NCBI GenBank assembly: GCA_023299945.1
Contig: JALZVZ010000252.1
Span: forward strand, 1 to 23,587
Reading direction: 5' to 3'
Source: Altererythrobacter sp.
Lineage (GTDB): Bacteria; Pseudomonadota; Alphaproteobacteria; Sphingomonadales; Sphingomonadaceae
Length of the DNA stretch: 23,587 bases
Part shown: positions 8,632-17,406 of the stretch, piece by piece
Layout: each line of letters begins with the position of its first letter
Position numbering within the stretch: position 1 is the first letter of the stretch
The notes under the pieces: generated by a model
Seen by the model: the letters and a program-made list of their open reading frames with translations, nothing else
Told to the model about the DNA's origin: nothing
Databases searched by the model: none
Position numbers and translations under genes: made by a program

Positions 8632-9008
8632 TGGGCAAGGCAAAATCACCACGCCGCGTCGCGGATAATGAGGCATTGGCCGTTGGCACCTCGATCCGTG
8701 GCAGCGCGCAAAAGCTGAACCTTGTTGCGGAATTGATCCGCGGCAAGAAGGTTGAAGAAGCGCTAAACATTCTCTCCTTCTCCAAGAAGGCTATGGCGCG
8801 CGACGCCAGCAAGGTGCTCGCATCTGCTGTCGCAAACGCAGAGAACAACCATGATCTCGACGTTGACGCATTGGTCGTCGCCGAAGCGAGCGTGGGCAAG
8901 GCGATCACCATGAAGCGCTTTCATACGCGTGGACGCGGTAAATCGACGCGTATCCTGAAACCGTTTAGCAAACTGCGGATCGTAGTTCGCGAAGAGGAAG
9001 AGGCGTAA
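8631..9008 (+). CDS. rplV: 50S ribosomal protein L22
   Basis: L22 binds all domains of 23S rRNA, and its beta-hairpin lines the exit tunnel beside L4, where macrolide-response changes occur in many bacteria. The 125-residue protein has the N-terminal segment [19 protein letters not shown] and the loop region around [15 protein letters not shown]. Start overlaps the rpsS stop by one base. Only one base separates it from rpsC. Slightly longer than E. coli (110), mostly at the N-terminus and tail; otherwise ordinary. Confidence 0.99.
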   Translation: MGKAKSPRRVADNEALAVGTSIRGSAQKLNLVAELIRGKKVEEALNILSFSKKAMARDASKVLASAVANAENNHDLDVDALVVAEASVGKAITMKRFHTRGRGKSTRILKPFSKLRIVVREEEEA

Positions 9009-9009
9009 G

Positions 9010-9705
9010 ATGGGCCAGAAGAGCAATCCAATCGGTCTGCGTCTGCAGATCAACCGCACCTGGGATAGCCGTTGGTACGCCGAAGGGCGTGACTATGCTC
9101 AGCTTCTCAACGAAGACATTGCGATCCGTAAATATATCTTCAAAAACCTGCCACAAGCAGCTGTTTCGAAGGTAGTGATTGAGCGTCCGGCTAAACTATG
9201 CCGCGTTTCAATCTATGCGGCTCGTCCTGGCGTCATTATCGGCAAGAAAGGCGCAGACATTGAAAAGCTGCGCTCGAAACTGGCGGCAATGACCGACAGC
9301 GAAGTGAAGCTGAACATTGTTGAAATCCGCAAGCCTGAAGTCGACGCGAAACTTGTCGCTCAAGGTGTTGCAGATCAGCTTATCCGCCGGATCGCATTCC
9401 GCCGCGCGATGAAGCGCGCTGTGCAATCCGCGCTGCGTCTTGGTGCTGAAGGCATTAAGATCACATGCGGTGGCCGTCTCGGCGGCGCTGAAATCGCACG
9501 GGTTGAATGGTACCGCGAAGGCCGCGTGCCGCTTCACACACTGCGTGCGAACATCGATTATGCCGAAACCGAAGCGCTTACCGCTTACGGGATCATCGGC
9601 ATTAAATGCTGGATCTTTAAGGGTGAGATTCTCGCCCATGATCCAACCGCTCAAGACCGGCTGATGATGGAAGCACAAACTTCCGGCGTCCGTCCGGCTC
9701 GCTAA
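9010..9705 (+). CDS. rpsC: 30S ribosomal protein S3
   Basis: S3 lies at the mRNA entry tunnel of the 30S subunit and contributes to the ribosomal helicase activity. The 231 residues begin [24 protein letters not shown] type II KH domain is visible with its GxxG loop as IGKKG after RPGVI (around residues 73-81). The C-terminal half contains the motif [12 protein letters not shown] near 154-165. Length and ends are normal. It follows rplV directly and precedes rplP by 15 nt. Confidence 0.99.
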   Translation: MGQKSNPIGLRLQINRTWDSRWYAEGRDYAQLLNEDIAIRKYIFKNLPQAAVSKVVIERPAKLCRVSIYAARPGVIIGKKGADIEKLRSKLAAMTDSEVKLNIVEIRKPEVDAKLVAQGVADQLIRRIAFRRAMKRAVQSALRLGAEGIKITCGGRLGGAEIARVEWYREGRVPLHTLRANIDYAETEALTAYGIIGIKCWIFKGEILAHDPTAQDRLMMEAQTSGVRPAR

Positions 9706-9720
9706 GGGTAGGGTAGAGCA

Positions 9721-10155
9721 ATGCTACAACCGAAGAAAACTAAGTACCGCAAGGCCTTTAAAGGCAAGATCAAGGGTGACGCCAAAGGCGGCACGGCTTT
9801 GAACTTTGGCGCTTATGGTCTGAAGGCTCTTGAGCCAGACCGGATCACTGCTCGTCAGATCGAAGCGGCTCGCCGTGCGATCACACGTCACATGAAGCGC
9901 CAAGGACGTTTGTGGATCCGAGTGTTTCCTGATGTTCCGGTATCCAAAAAGCCTGCGGAAGTTCGTCAGGGTAAAGGTAAAGGGTCTGTCGAGTTTTGGG
10001 CTGCACGGGTGAAACCTGGCCGCATCCTGTTTGAGCTTGACGGTATTCCGGGCCCGCTCGCTGCAGAAGCGTTTGAACGCGCTGCGATGAAGCTGCCGAT
10101 TAAAACCAAAGTTGTTGCTCGTCTGGGCGACACCTCACACTTGGGAGGTGAATAA
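9721..10155 (+). CDS. rplP: 50S ribosomal protein L16
   Basis: L16 sits beside the A-site tRNA on the 50S subunit and helps late assembly and tRNA accommodation. The 144 residues begin [15 protein letters not shown]; the conserved segment [21 protein letters not shown] is complete and the [18 protein letters not shown] stretch follows. The E. coli hydroxylated Arg81 region ([11 protein letters not shown]) is present. Its TAA overlaps the ATG of rpmC by one base, so translation is probably coupled. Confidence 0.99.
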   Translation: MLQPKKTKYRKAFKGKIKGDAKGGTALNFGAYGLKALEPDRITARQIEAARRAITRHMKRQGRLWIRVFPDVPVSKKPAEVRQGKGKGSVEFWAARVKPGRILFELDGIPGPLAAEAFERAAMKLPIKTKVVARLGDTSHLGGE

Positions 10156-10367
10156 TGGCTAAGGTAGAAGACCTTCGCACGAAGAGTGAAGATCAACTCA
10201 GCGAGCAGCTCACTGAGCTGAAGAAAGAGCAGTTCAACCTGCGCTTTCAGGCTGCGACCAACCAGCTCGAGAAGCCTGCGCGGATCAAGCATGTTCGCCG
10301 TGAGATCGCTCAGATCAAAACGCTTCAAAACGAGCGCGCGGCATCTGCTGCGGCTGCGAAAGCATAA
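10155..10367 (+). CDS. rpmC: 50S ribosomal protein L29
   Basis: L29 is a small helical protein at the tunnel exit next to L23. The 70-residue product shows the family pattern SEDQLSEQLTELKKEQFNLRFQ, then the conserved RIKHVRREIAQIKT near 43-56, with an Ala-rich tail. It starts within the rplP stop codon (TAATG) and lies ten bases before rpsQ. Length is at the usual upper end of the family. Confidence 0.98.
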   Translation: MAKVEDLRTKSEDQLSEQLTELKKEQFNLRFQAATNQLEKPARIKHVRREIAQIKTLQNERAASAAAAKA

Positions 10368-10377
10368 GGGGTAGACA

Positions 10378-10668
10378 ATGCCTAAACGTATTCTCGTCGG
10401 GACTGTCACCTCTGACAAAACCGATAAAACCGTGACCGTGAAGGTCGAACGCAAGGTGAAGCACCCGCTTTATGGGAAGATCATCCGGCGCTCGAAGAAA
10501 TATCACGCGCATGATGAAACCAACCAATATGGCATGGGTGACACTGTCCGCATCGAGGAGACCAAACCGATCTCCAAGACAAAGACATGGACCGTGCTCG
10601 ACCGAGTGAATGCTGGCGGTACGCAAGCGGTGGAAGCCGATCTTGACGTTAAAGCGGCAAGCAACTGA
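10378..10668 (+). CDS. rpsQ: 30S ribosomal protein S17
   Basis: S17 is an OB-fold protein that binds 16S rRNA early in 30S assembly. The 96 residues begin [21 protein letters not shown] and include [21 protein letters not shown] and [18 protein letters not shown], all typical. It is about 12 residues longer than the E. coli protein because of a C-terminal tail ending KAASN. It is the last gene of the S10 cluster; a hairpin follows in the 63-nt gap before rplN, marking the S10/spc boundary. Confidence 0.98.
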   Translation: MPKRILVGTVTSDKTDKTVTVKVERKVKHPLYGKIIRRSKKYHAHDETNQYGMGDTVRIEETKPISKTKTWTVLDRVNAGGTQAVEADLDVKAASN

Positions 10669-10688
10669 TTTAGTAGACGTGAAGGAAC

Positions 10689-10707
10689 TGCCAGACGTGT
10701 TCTGGCA
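10689..10707 (+). promoter_or_regulatory. Hairpin at the S10/spc boundary
   Basis: TGCCAGA (10689-10695) and TCTGGCA (10701-10707) are perfect seven-base complements around CGTGT. There is no T run. It occupies the only sizeable gap between rpsC and rplE, at the point where spc operons begin. It could be a processing site, a partial terminator or an r-protein target. Confidence 0.45.
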
Positions 10708-10731
10708 AGCCAGTGAGAAGGAAACGGATCT

Positions 10732-11100
10732 ATGATCCAGATGCAATCCAATCTCGAAGTCGCGGATAATAGCGGCGCAAAGCGTGTCCAGTGCATTAAA
10801 GTGCTGGGCGGGTCGAAGCGCCGGTTTGCCTCCGTTGGCGACGTGATCGTGGTTTCCATTAAGGAAGCCCAGCCACGCGCAAAGGTGAAGAAGGGCGATG
10901 TTCATCGTGCTGTCATCGTGCGCACCAGAAAGGATGTTCGCCGTGCCGATGGCAGCGTCATCCGTTTTGACAGCAATGCTGCTGTTCTTGTGAATAAGAC
11001 CGAAGAGCCTATCGGCACTCGGATCTTTGGCCCAGTGGTTCGCGAACTTCGCGCCCGTGGCTTCATGAAGATCATCAGCCTGGCACCGGAGGTACTGTAA
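10732..11100 (+). CDS. rplN: 50S ribosomal protein L14
   Basis: L14 binds 23S rRNA at the subunit interface and is also the docking site of the silencing factor RsfS. The 122-residue protein begins [21 protein letters not shown] and has the family signature ending [19 protein letters not shown]; the end ([18 protein letters not shown]) is complete. An AAGGAAAC-type ribosome-binding site precedes the ATG. First gene of the spc operon; only one base separates it from rplX. Confidence 0.99.
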   Translation: MIQMQSNLEVADNSGAKRVQCIKVLGGSKRRFASVGDVIVVSIKEAQPRAKVKKGDVHRAVIVRTRKDVRRADGSVIRFDSNAAVLVNKTEEPIGTRIFGPVVRELRARGFMKIISLAPEVL

Positions 11101-11101
11101 A

Positions 11102-11422
11102 ATGGCTTCTGCTAAGATCAAAAAAGGCGACAGCGTCGTGGTCTTGTCCGGTAAGGACAAGGGCCGCACTGGTACCGTTGAAAAAGTAATGCCAAAGGAC
11201 GGTAAAGTCGTCGTTGAGGGCATTAATGTTGCAGCGCGCCACCGCAAGCCGAGCCAGCAAAATCCGCAAGGCGGCATTGACCGTTTTGCTGCTCCTATGG
11301 ATATTTCCAAGGTTGCGATTGCTGATCCCAAAGATGGCAAGCCCACTCGTGTCCGTTTCGAAGAGAAAGACGGCAAGAAGGTTCGCGTTGCAGTGAAATC
11401 GGGGGAGACTATCGATGGCTGA
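11102..11422 (+). CDS. rplX: 50S ribosomal protein L24
   Basis: L24 is one of the two assembly-initiator proteins of the 50S subunit. A KOW motif is visible at the start ([20 protein letters not shown]), and the 106-residue length is usual. The C-terminal part shows the alphaproteobacterial-type segment [20 protein letters not shown]. The end overlaps the rplE start by eight bases, so rplE translation is likely coupled to it. In E. coli, S8 binds the rplX-rplE junction to repress spc; I could not identify that site here by eye. Confidence 0.98.
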   Translation: MASAKIKKGDSVVVLSGKDKGRTGTVEKVMPKDGKVVVEGINVAARHRKPSQQNPQGGIDRFAAPMDISKVAIADPKDGKPTRVRFEEKDGKKVRVAVKSGETIDG

Positions 11423-11993
11423 TTATACCCCACGCCTCAAAGCCAAATACAACACAGATATCGTGAAAGCGATGACTGAGAAGTTCGGCTATAAGAACGC
11501 GATGGAAGTTCCAAAGCTCGACAAGGTGACGCTCAATATGGGTGTTGGCGAGGCGAGCCAAGACAAAAAGAAAGTGGCCATTGCCGCTGAAGAGATGGCA
11601 CTGATTGCAGGTCAAAAGCCTGTCATCACCAAGGCCAAGAAGTCGATCGCTCAGTTTAAGCTGCGCGAAGGCATGCCGATTGGTTGCAAGGTTACCTTGC
11701 GCAAGGATCGCATGTTCGAATTCATGGACCGCTTGGTAACAATTGCCATGCCACGCATTCGAGATTTCCGCGGTGTGAACCCGAAAAGTTTCGATGGCCG
11801 CGGCAATTACGCAATGGGTCTTAAAGAGCAGATCGTCTTCCCAGAGATCAGCTACGATAGAATTGATGTCGTTCGCGGCATGGATATTATTGTGACCACC
11901 ACTGCGAAGACAGACGAGGAAGCGCTTGAATTGTTGCGTCTCCTTGGCTTCCCGTTCCCGGCTGATGAAGCCGCCGAAAAAGAAGCAGCGTAA
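11415..11993 (+). CDS. rplE: 50S ribosomal protein L5
   Basis: L5 carries 5S rRNA into the central protuberance and contacts the P-site tRNA. The product has 192 residues and includes the signature [14 protein letters not shown] near 31-44 and [21 protein letters not shown] near 68-88. The C-terminal tail (DEAAEKEAA) is acidic and a little longer than in E. coli (179). ATG 11415 is preceded by GGGGGAGA within rplX, supporting the start. A 45-nt gap then leads to rpsN. Confidence 0.98.
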   Translation: MADYTPRLKAKYNTDIVKAMTEKFGYKNAMEVPKLDKVTLNMGVGEASQDKKKVAIAAEEMALIAGQKPVITKAKKSIAQFKLREGMPIGCKVTLRKDRMFEFMDRLVTIAMPRIRDFRGVNPKSFDGRGNYAMGLKEQIVFPEISYDRIDVVRGMDIIVTTTAKTDEEALELLRLLGFPFPADEAAEKEAA

Positions 11994-12038
11994 GCCGCTT
12001 CTGATGACAGAAACACGAAAGCAGAGAGCTTAAGTCCA

Positions 12039-12344
12039 ATGGCGAAACTGAGTTCCATTAACAAAAACGAGCGTCGTAAGAAGCTCGTGAAGAAACATGC
12101 AGCGAAATATGCCAAATTGCGGGCGATTGCTGATGACAAGAGCCTTGAAGAAGGCGAGCGTCTGATTGCACGTTTGAAGATGGCAGAGATTCCGCGGAAC
12201 GGTAACCCGACCCGCGTGCGCAATCGCTGTGCCACCACTGGCCGCCCACGCGGCTATTATCGCAAGTTCGGTCTGAACCGGATTGAGCTTCGGAACCTTG
12301 CCAATCGCGGCATGATTCCTGGCGTTACAAAGTCGAGCTGGTGA
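12039..12344 (+). CDS. rpsN: 30S ribosomal protein S14, zinc-independent type
   Basis: S14 binds the 16S rRNA head late in assembly. The 101 residues and single cysteine (within [17 protein letters not shown]) show the long form without the CxxC zinc ribbon. The family stretch [20 protein letters not shown] is complete and the protein ends KSSW. It has a clean ATG after the 45-nt spacer from rplE. A paralogous zinc-binding S14 is not present in this window. Confidence 0.99.
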   Translation: MAKLSSINKNERRKKLVKKHAAKYAKLRAIADDKSLEEGERLIARLKMAEIPRNGNPTRVRNRCATTGRPRGYYRKFGLNRIELRNLANRGMIPGVTKSSW

Positions 12345-12355
12345 GGAATTAACCG

Positions 12356-12751
12356 ATGGCTATGACAGATCCACTGGGTGACATGCTCACCCGCATCCGC
12401 AACGGTCAGCAGGCTAAGAAGGATTCCGTCCTTTCACCTGCGTCCAAATTGCGCGCTAATGTGCTCGAAGTTCTCACACGTGAAGGCTACATCCGTGGCT
12501 ATACACCTGATGATAGCGGCAAGCATGCTGCATTGCGGATTGAATTGAAATATTTCGAGGGCGAACCTGCTATTAAGTATGTCGCTCGTGTCTCCAAGCC
12601 GGGTCGCCGCGTTTATTCGGGTTCGAAAGAATTGCCGACTGTGCGCAATGGCCTTGGTATCGCTATCGTGTCGACCCCGCGCGGCGTCCTTTCGGACAAT
12701 GAAGCACGGCAAGAAAACGTCGGCGGCGAAGTTCTCGCGGAGGTCTTCTGA
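12356..12751 (+). CDS. rpsH: 30S ribosomal protein S8
   Basis: S8 binds helix 21 of 16S rRNA and, in E. coli, represses the spc operon. The 131-residue protein begins [19 protein letters not shown]; the second Met six bases on is an alternative, but the first has a GAGGAA ribosome-binding site at a suitable distance. The C-terminal motif [18 protein letters not shown] followed by [11 protein letters not shown] is diagnostic. The stop overlaps the rplF start by one base. Confidence 0.98.
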   Translation: MAMTDPLGDMLTRIRNGQQAKKDSVLSPASKLRANVLEVLTREGYIRGYTPDDSGKHAALRIELKYFEGEPAIKYVARVSKPGRRVYSGSKELPTVRNGLGIAIVSTPRGVLSDNEARQENVGGEVLAEVF

Positions 12752-13284
12752 TGAGCCGGATTGGCAAAAAAGCGGTGGCGATCCCTGCGGGGGTTACAGC
12801 CACAATCGCAGACGGCACTCTGACTGTGAAAGGCCCTAAGGGTCAGCTCACTTTGGGACTTTCAGACTTCATCGACTACCGGGTCGAGGGTGACGAAATT
12901 CAGGTTAAGCCTGCCAATGACACTAAAACTGCTCGGTCCTTTTGGGGCATGCAGCGGACTTTGGTTTCCAACCTTATCGAAGGTGTAACCGATGGTTTCA
13001 CCAAGGTCCTGGAAATCACAGGTGTTGGTTATCGGGCGAAATCCCAGGGCAAGACCTTGAACCTGCAGCTCGGTTTTAGTCACGACGTCAATCTTCCAGT
13101 GCCAGAAGGCATTGAAGTGAAAACGCCGGATCAAACCACGATTGAAATCAGCGGTAGCGACAAGCAGGCAGTAGGGCAGTTCGCTGCTGAAATCCGCCGC
13201 TGGCGCAAGCCTGAGCCTTATAAGGGCAAGGGTATCAAATATCGCGGTGAGTATGTCTTCCGCAAGGAAGGGAAGAAGAAGTAA
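12751..13284 (+). CDS. rplF: 50S ribosomal protein L6
   Basis: L6 lies near the factor-binding centre of the 50S subunit, beside the sarcin-ricin loop. The 177 residues contain the two repeated L6 domains; the second shows [20 protein letters not shown] near 91-110 and the C-terminal signature [24 protein letters not shown]. The ATG is inside the rpsH stop (TGATG-type overlap of one base), so translational coupling is likely. Length and sequence are ordinary. Confidence 0.99.
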   Translation: MSRIGKKAVAIPAGVTATIADGTLTVKGPKGQLTLGLSDFIDYRVEGDEIQVKPANDTKTARSFWGMQRTLVSNLIEGVTDGFTKVLEITGVGYRAKSQGKTLNLQLGFSHDVNLPVPEGIEVKTPDQTTIEISGSDKQAVGQFAAEIRRWRKPEPYKGKGIKYRGEYVFRKEGKKK

Positions 13285-13285
13285 G

Positions 13286-13630
13286 ATGGCAAAGCTCTCT
13301 CTCTTTGAACGTCGTCGCCGCCGTGTTCGCACGGCTCTGCGCAATCGCGCTGGCGGTCGTCCTCGTCTCTCAGTGCACCGCACTGGGCGTCATATCTATG
13401 CGCAAATCATCAATGATGCAGATGGCCGTACGGTGGCCGCTGCCTCAACACTGGGGGAGAAATCCTCAGGTGCAAATGTTGATGCCGCGCAAAAGGTTGG
13501 CAAGGATATCGCTGCAGCTGCAAAGAAGGCCGGTGTTACCACTGTCGTCTTCGATCGCGGCGGGTTCCTGTTCCATGGCCGCGTAAAAGCGCTGGCCGAT
13601 GCCGCTCGTGATGGCGGGCTGGAGTTTTAA
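13286..13630 (+). CDS. rplR: 50S ribosomal protein L18
   Basis: L18 works with L5 to bind 5S rRNA in the central protuberance. ATG 13286 gives 114 residues, [22 protein letters not shown] at the start; the upstream frame start at 13247 lies inside rplF and is rejected. The family parts [20 protein letters not shown] and [26 protein letters not shown] are clear. The spacing is one base to rplF and three to rpsE. Confidence 0.98.
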   Translation: MAKLSLFERRRRRVRTALRNRAGGRPRLSVHRTGRHIYAQIINDADGRTVAAASTLGEKSSGANVDAAQKVGKDIAAAAKKAGVTTVVFDRGGFLFHGRVKALADAARDGGLEF

Positions 13631-13633
13631 ATT

Positions 13634-14425
13634 ATGGCTGATGAAAAGAACGCACCAGAAGCAGAAAAAGCAGCGGAAGCTGCAGCTCCTGTAGAAACAG
13701 CTGCGGCTCCTGCCGAAGCGGCTCCAGTGGCTCCGGCTGCTGAAGCGGCCCCTGCTCCGGCGGCGGCGCCTGCTGAAGAGCAAAAGCGCGGACGTGGTGG
13801 ACGTGGCGGTAACAATGACCGTGGCGGCCAAAACAAAGGCCGCGGACGCGGTGGACGTGATGGTGGCCGTGGCCGCCGCGAGGAAGAAGATGATGGCATC
13901 ATCGAGAAACTCGTGCACATCAACCGCGTTTCGAAAACAGTTAAGGGCGGTAAGCGCTTCGGCTTTGCAGCACTCGTTGTTGTTGGCGATGGTTCTGGCC
14001 GTGTTGGCTTTGGCAAAGGTAAGGCACGCGAAGTGCCTGAAGCGATCACCAAGGCAACGGCAGCTGCTCGCAAGAAGATGGTTCGTGTGCCTTTGAAAGA
14101 AGGTCGCACACTGCACCATGACGCCAAGGGCCGTTTCGGCGCTGGTAAAGTCACTGTGCGAACTGCGCCAGCGGGTACCGGCATCATTGCTGGTGGTCCA
14201 ATGCGCGCCGTTTTCGAAAGCCTTGGCGTTGCTGATGTTGTGACTAAATCGGTCGGTTCGTCCAACCCTTACAATATGGTCCGTGCCACTTTTGACGCGC
14301 TGACAAATCAGACTTCACCGAAGTCTGTGGCTCAGCGTCGCGGCAAAAAAGTTGTTGACCTTTTGGGTCGCGGCGGTGCGAGCACAACCGAGGCGGAAGC
14401 AGACGCTGCCGCCGTAACGGAGTAA
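13634..14425 (+). CDS. rpsE: 30S ribosomal protein S5 with long N-terminal Ala/Pro and RGG extension
   Basis: S5 is at the mRNA entry and takes part in decoding accuracy. The conserved core begins near residue 88 ([18 protein letters not shown]) and runs through [18 protein letters not shown] and [13 protein letters not shown] to the end. Before it lie about 85 extra residues against about 14 in E. coli: an acidic Ala/Pro stretch (roughly 1-50), an Arg/Gly/Asn tract with GRGGRGG-type units (52-82), then an acidic EEEDD patch. A short Ala/Glu tail (after residue 245) also exceeds E. coli. Such extensions occur in related alphaproteobacteria as far as I know. Start ATG 13634 follows rplR by three bases. 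RNA contact by the RGG tract is inference. Confidence 0.98.
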   Translation: MADEKNAPEAEKAAEAAAPVETAAAPAEAAPVAPAAEAAPAPAAAPAEEQKRGRGGRGGNNDRGGQNKGRGRGGRDGGRGRREEEDDGIIEKLVHINRVSKTVKGGKRFGFAALVVVGDGSGRVGFGKGKAREVPEAITKATAAARKKMVRVPLKEGRTLHHDAKGRFGAGKVTVRTAPAGTGIIAGGPMRAVFESLGVADVVTKSVGSSNPYNMVRATFDALTNQTSPKSVAQRRGKKVVDLLGRGGASTTEAEADAAAVTE

Positions 14426-14431
14426 GTCCAC

Positions 14432-14608
14432 ATGGCTACGATCAAAATCAAACAGATTGGTTCGCCAATCCGTCGCCCTGACAAACAGCGCCAAATGCTG
14501 ATCGGTCTGGGTCTGAATAAGATGCATAAAGTCGTCGAGCTTCAGGACACACCTGAGGTTCGCGGCGCGATTGCCAAGCTGCCTCACATGGTAGCAGTGG
14601 TCGACTAA
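14432..14608 (+). CDS. rpmD: 50S ribosomal protein L30
   Basis: L30 is a small 50S protein between rpsE and rplO in most spc operons. The frame ATG 14432 to TAA 14606-14608 encodes 58 residues beginning [19 protein letters not shown], followed by [21 protein letters not shown] and ending HMVAVVD, an exact family pattern. Its short length makes it easy to miss. It starts six bases after rpsE and is followed by a hairpin in the 72-nt gap before rplO. Confidence 0.97.
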   Translation: MATIKIKQIGSPIRRPDKQRQMLIGLGLNKMHKVVELQDTPEVRGAIAKLPHMVAVVD

Positions 14609-14614
14609 ATCTAT

Positions 14615-14641
14615 CGGGCGCTCGGCAATTGCCGGGCGCTC
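14615..14641 (+). terminator. rpmD-rplO intergenic hairpin, possible attenuator
   Basis: GCGC-T-CGGCAA (14618-14628) pairs with TTGCCG-G-GCGC (14629-14639), including one T-G pair; the outer bases repeat GGGCGCTC on both sides. A TTCTTT stretch follows a few bases on. The hairpin resembles a weak rho-independent terminator and might lower expression of rplO, secY and adk relative to upstream genes. That effect is inferred. Confidence 0.4.
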
Positions 14642-14680
14642 ATTCTTTCAGCGCGAACAGAAGCGAAAGCGAGTGCAAAC

Positions 14681-15172
14681 ATGAAACTTAATGAACTCCG
14701 CGATAATGAAGGCGCCCGTAAAGGCCGCATGCGTGTGGGCCGTGGTATCGGCTCCGGCAAAGGCAAGACTGCGGGTCGCGGTCAAAAGGGTCAGAAAAGC
14801 CGTGAGGGCGTAGCCATTAAAGGCTTCGCCGGCGGTCAGATGCCTCTTCATATGCGCCTTCCAAAGCGCGGCTTTAACAATCCGTTCGGCAAAGATTATG
14901 CCGAGGTGAACATTGGGATGGTCCAAAAATTCATCGACGCTAAAAAGCTCGACGGTAAAAAAGACATCTCCGAAGACGCATTGCGTGCCTGCGGCTTGGT
15001 CCGGGGCGGCAAAGATGGTGTTCGTCTGCTCGGCAAGGGTGAAATCACCGCAAAGGCGAAATTCGTCGTTGCTGGCGCGACTAAAGGCGCGATTGCTGCG
15101 GTTGAAAAAGCCGGTGGCAGCGTCGAAGTGACCGCACCGAAGCCTGAAAAAACCGACGAAAAAGCTGACTGA
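14681..15172 (+). CDS. rplO: 50S ribosomal protein L15
   Basis: L15 is a late-assembly 50S protein. The 163 residues start [22 protein letters not shown] and have the family pattern [20 protein letters not shown] near 24-43. A charged Lys/Glu/Asp tail makes it about 20 residues longer than the E. coli protein (144). The preceding gap of 72 nt holds a hairpin. Downstream lies the secY leader of 106 nt. Confidence 0.98.
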   Translation: MKLNELRDNEGARKGRMRVGRGIGSGKGKTAGRGQKGQKSREGVAIKGFAGGQMPLHMRLPKRGFNNPFGKDYAEVNIGMVQKFIDAKKLDGKKDISEDALRACGLVRGGKDGVRLLGKGEITAKAKFVVAGATKGAIAAVEKAGGSVEVTAPKPEKTDEKAD

Positions 15173-15182
15173 ATTGCAAAAG

Positions 15183-15251
15183 GATAGGGTCAAGGGTTCG
15201 ACATCGGGCCCTTGGCTCCCTATCTAACCAGTCTGGGCCGGTTTGACCGGC
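15183..15251 (+). promoter_or_regulatory. secY leader hairpins
   Basis: GATAGGG (15183-15189) pairs with CCCTATC (15218-15224), enclosing CAAGGG (15191-15196) with CCCTTG (15209-15214): a 13-bp stem with a small internal loop. A second hairpin, GCCGG-TTTGA-CCGGC (15237-15251), follows. No T run is present. The pair sits between rplO and secY and could tune SecY levels relative to ribosomal proteins. Confidence 0.5.
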
Positions 15252-15278
15252 ACCCAACAAGGGAACACTGGACAGACA

Positions 15279-16643
15279 ATGGCATCACGCGCCGATTCAA
15301 TCGCGAGCAATCTTAGCCTCGCCAATTTCTCGAAAGCCACCGAGCTGCGCCAGCGTATCTGGTTCACTATCGGTGCGCTTATTGTGTTCCGCTTTTTAAG
15401 CTTCATTCCGCTGCCGGGGATTAACCCGCTGGGCGTAGCGCAGCTGGCTGACCAGTTGCAGGGCGGCATTATCGGCATGTTCTCGATGTTCACTGGCGGT
15501 TCGCTGGAACGGATGAGTCTGATCGCGCTTGGCGTTATGCCCTATATTACAGCCTCTATTGTGGTGCAGATGGCCTCGGCCTTGCATCCGACATTGGCGG
15601 CGCTGAAGAAAGAAGGCGCTGCTGGGCGGCAAAAGCTCAATCAATATACGCGCTATGGCACAGTTTTCCTGTGTACCATTCAGGGCTATTTCTTGGCGGT
15701 GGGCCTTGAAAGCTTCGCCAGTTCCGCCGGTATTCAGGCCGTGGTTGACCCGGGCTATTTGTTCCGGATCGGCGCTGTCATCAGCCTTGTGGGCGGCACG
15801 ATGTTCCTGTTGTGGCTGGGTGAGCAAATCACCGCACGCGGCATTGGTAACGGCGTTTCGCTGATTATTATGGCGGGCATTGTGGCACAGTTCCCAAGCT
15901 TTGCGTCCAACCTGTTTGAAGGCGGCCGCACCGGTTCGATCTCTCCCACCATCATCATCGGCTTTATCATTATGGTCGTGGTGCTGATCTTGGGGATTTC
16001 CTTCTTCGAGCGAGCACAGCGGCGCTTGCTGATCCAATATCCTAAGCGTGCAACGCAGCGCGGCATGATGCAGGCAGATCGCTCGCACCTGCCATTGAAG
16101 CTCAACACTGCTGGCGTCATTCCGCCAATCTTTGCCAGTTCGCTATTGCTTTTGCCGCTGACGATTTCGCAATTTGCTGGCAATTCGGTGGACACGGAAA
16201 GCGGCGTTGGCGGCATCATCGTGACGCTTAACCAATATCTCCAACACGGTCAGCCGATCTATATGGCGCTCTATGCGCTTGGCATCATCTTCTTCTGTTT
16301 CTTCTACACTGCGGTTGTGTTCAACCCAGAGGAGACTGCGGATAATCTGAAGAAAAACGGCGGCTTCATTCCAGGCATTCGTCCGGGTAAACGCACGTCC
16401 GATTATCTCGATTATGTTCTGACCCGCATTACCGTGGTTGGTGCGATTTATCTGACGGTTGTCTGCGTTGTTCCAGAATATATGATCGCGCAGACCGGCA
16501 TTCCTTTGTTCCTTGGCGGAACCAGTCTGCTGATTGTGGTCAATGTGACCGTGGATACGATCAGTCAGATCCAATCGCATCTGCTCGCGCATCAATATGA
16601 CGGGTTGATCAAGAAGGCGAAGCTGAAGGGCCGCAAGCGCTAA
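15279..16643 (+). CDS. secY: Protein translocase subunit SecY
   Basis: SecY is the inner-membrane channel of the Sec translocon, working with SecE, SecG and SecA. The 454-residue product from ATG 15279 begins MASRADSIASNLSLANFSKATELRQRIWFT and shows about ten hydrophobic segments. Family landmarks include the plug region following FIPLPGINP, and a cytoplasmic loop with FFERAQRRLLIQYPKR. A longer frame from TTG 15243 would add 12 residues; it lies in the leader hairpin and I reject it. Its position in spc between rplO and adk is canonical. Confidence 0.98.
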   Translation: MASRADSIASNLSLANFSKATELRQRIWFTIGALIVFRFLSFIPLPGINPLGVAQLADQLQGGIIGMFSMFTGGSLERMSLIALGVMPYITASIVVQMASALHPTLAALKKEGAAGRQKLNQYTRYGTVFLCTIQGYFLAVGLESFASSAGIQAVVDPGYLFRIGAVISLVGGTMFLLWLGEQITARGIGNGVSLIIMAGIVAQFPSFASNLFEGGRTGSISPTIIIGFIIMVVVLILGISFFERAQRRLLIQYPKRATQRGMMQADRSHLPLKLNTAGVIPPIFASSLLLLPLTISQFAGNSVDTESGVGGIIVTLNQYLQHGQPIYMALYALGIIFFCFFYTAVVFNPEETADNLKKNGGFIPGIRPGKRTSDYLDYVLTRITVVGAIYLTVVCVVPEYMIAQTGIPLFLGGTSLLIVVNVTVDTISQIQSHLLAHQYDGLIKKAKLKGRKR

Positions 16644-16683
16644 ACACGCGCATTAGTTAAGCTTTGAGGGAAGTTGTTAGCTC

Positions 16684-17328
16684 ATGAATATTATTTTGCT
16701 TGGACCGCCGGGAGCCGGCAAGGGCACGCAAAGTGCTCGTCTGGTCGAAAATCATGGGATGAAGCAGCTCTCCACCGGCGACATGCTGCGTGCAGCGGTG
16801 AAGGCCGGTACGCCTGTTGGCCTGAAGGCTAAGGCTGTGATGGATGCTGGCGAGCTTGTCTCTGATGAAATCGTATCGGAATTGATCGATGCCGAGCTAG
16901 AGGCGTTGGGCAGCGATACCGGCGCGATTTTTGATGGCTATCCCCGTACAGAGGCGCAAGCAGGCAGCCTTGATGAAATCCTCGCAAAGCATGGACGCAC
17001 CCTTGATCACGTGATTGAGCTGGCCGTGGATGTGGATGCTTTGGTAGAGCGGATCACTGGCCGTTTTTCCTGCGCGGAATGCGGCGCTCTTTATCACGAC
17101 ACGGCCAATGCGCCTGCGAAAGAGGGCGTCTGCGACAGTTGCGGCTCAACTGAATTTAAGCGCCGTCCCGACGATAACGAGGAAACTGTGCGTACACGCA
17201 TGGAAGAATATCGTGCGAAAACGGCGCCGATTTTGCCCGGCTATGAAGCGCGCAATATCGTAACCCGCGTGGACGGTATGGCCGATATTGACGCTGTGAC
17301 CGGCTCGATTGAGGCAATCCTCACCTAA
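16684..17328 (+). CDS. adk: Adenylate kinase with zinc-type LID
   Basis: Adenylate kinase converts AMP and ATP to two ADP and keeps adenylate pools balanced in the cytoplasm. The 214 residues contain the P-loop GPPGAGKGTQ (7-16), the AMP-binding STGDMLRAAV (30-39), and DGYPRT (84-89). The LID holds Cys130, Cys133, Cys150 and Cys153 as two CxxC pairs, the zinc-binding form seen in many Gram-positive and some Gram-negative bacteria; the E. coli enzyme lacks it. The gene follows secY after 40 nt and normally precedes rpsM; here a cassette of three other genes intervenes. Confidence 0.98.
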   Translation: MNIILLGPPGAGKGTQSARLVENHGMKQLSTGDMLRAAVKAGTPVGLKAKAVMDAGELVSDEIVSELIDAELEALGSDTGAIFDGYPRTEAQAGSLDEILAKHGRTLDHVIELAVDVDALVERITGRFSCAECGALYHDTANAPAKEGVCDSCGSTEFKRRPDDNEETVRTRMEEYRAKTAPILPGYEARNIVTRVDGMADIDAVTGSIEAILT

Positions 17329-17406
17329 ATCACGGCAAAACCTGTCGCATTGATACTTTCCACGCTCCTCTGCTTGGCCTAGACCATGGGGCAAGAAGGG
17401 GAGGGT

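Noticed and set aside
10315..11433. Minus-strand frame of 372 codons over rpsQ, rplN and rplX
   Set aside because: Antisense to three certain genes and no recognisable domains.
15243..15278. TTG start giving a 12-residue longer SecY
   Set aside because: It lies in a hairpin loop and lacks a ribosome-binding site; the family N-terminus begins at ATG 15279.
17329..17406. Promoter for the SRPBCC gene (TTGATA near 17350)
   Set aside because: No acceptable -10 at the right distance, so it is not listed.
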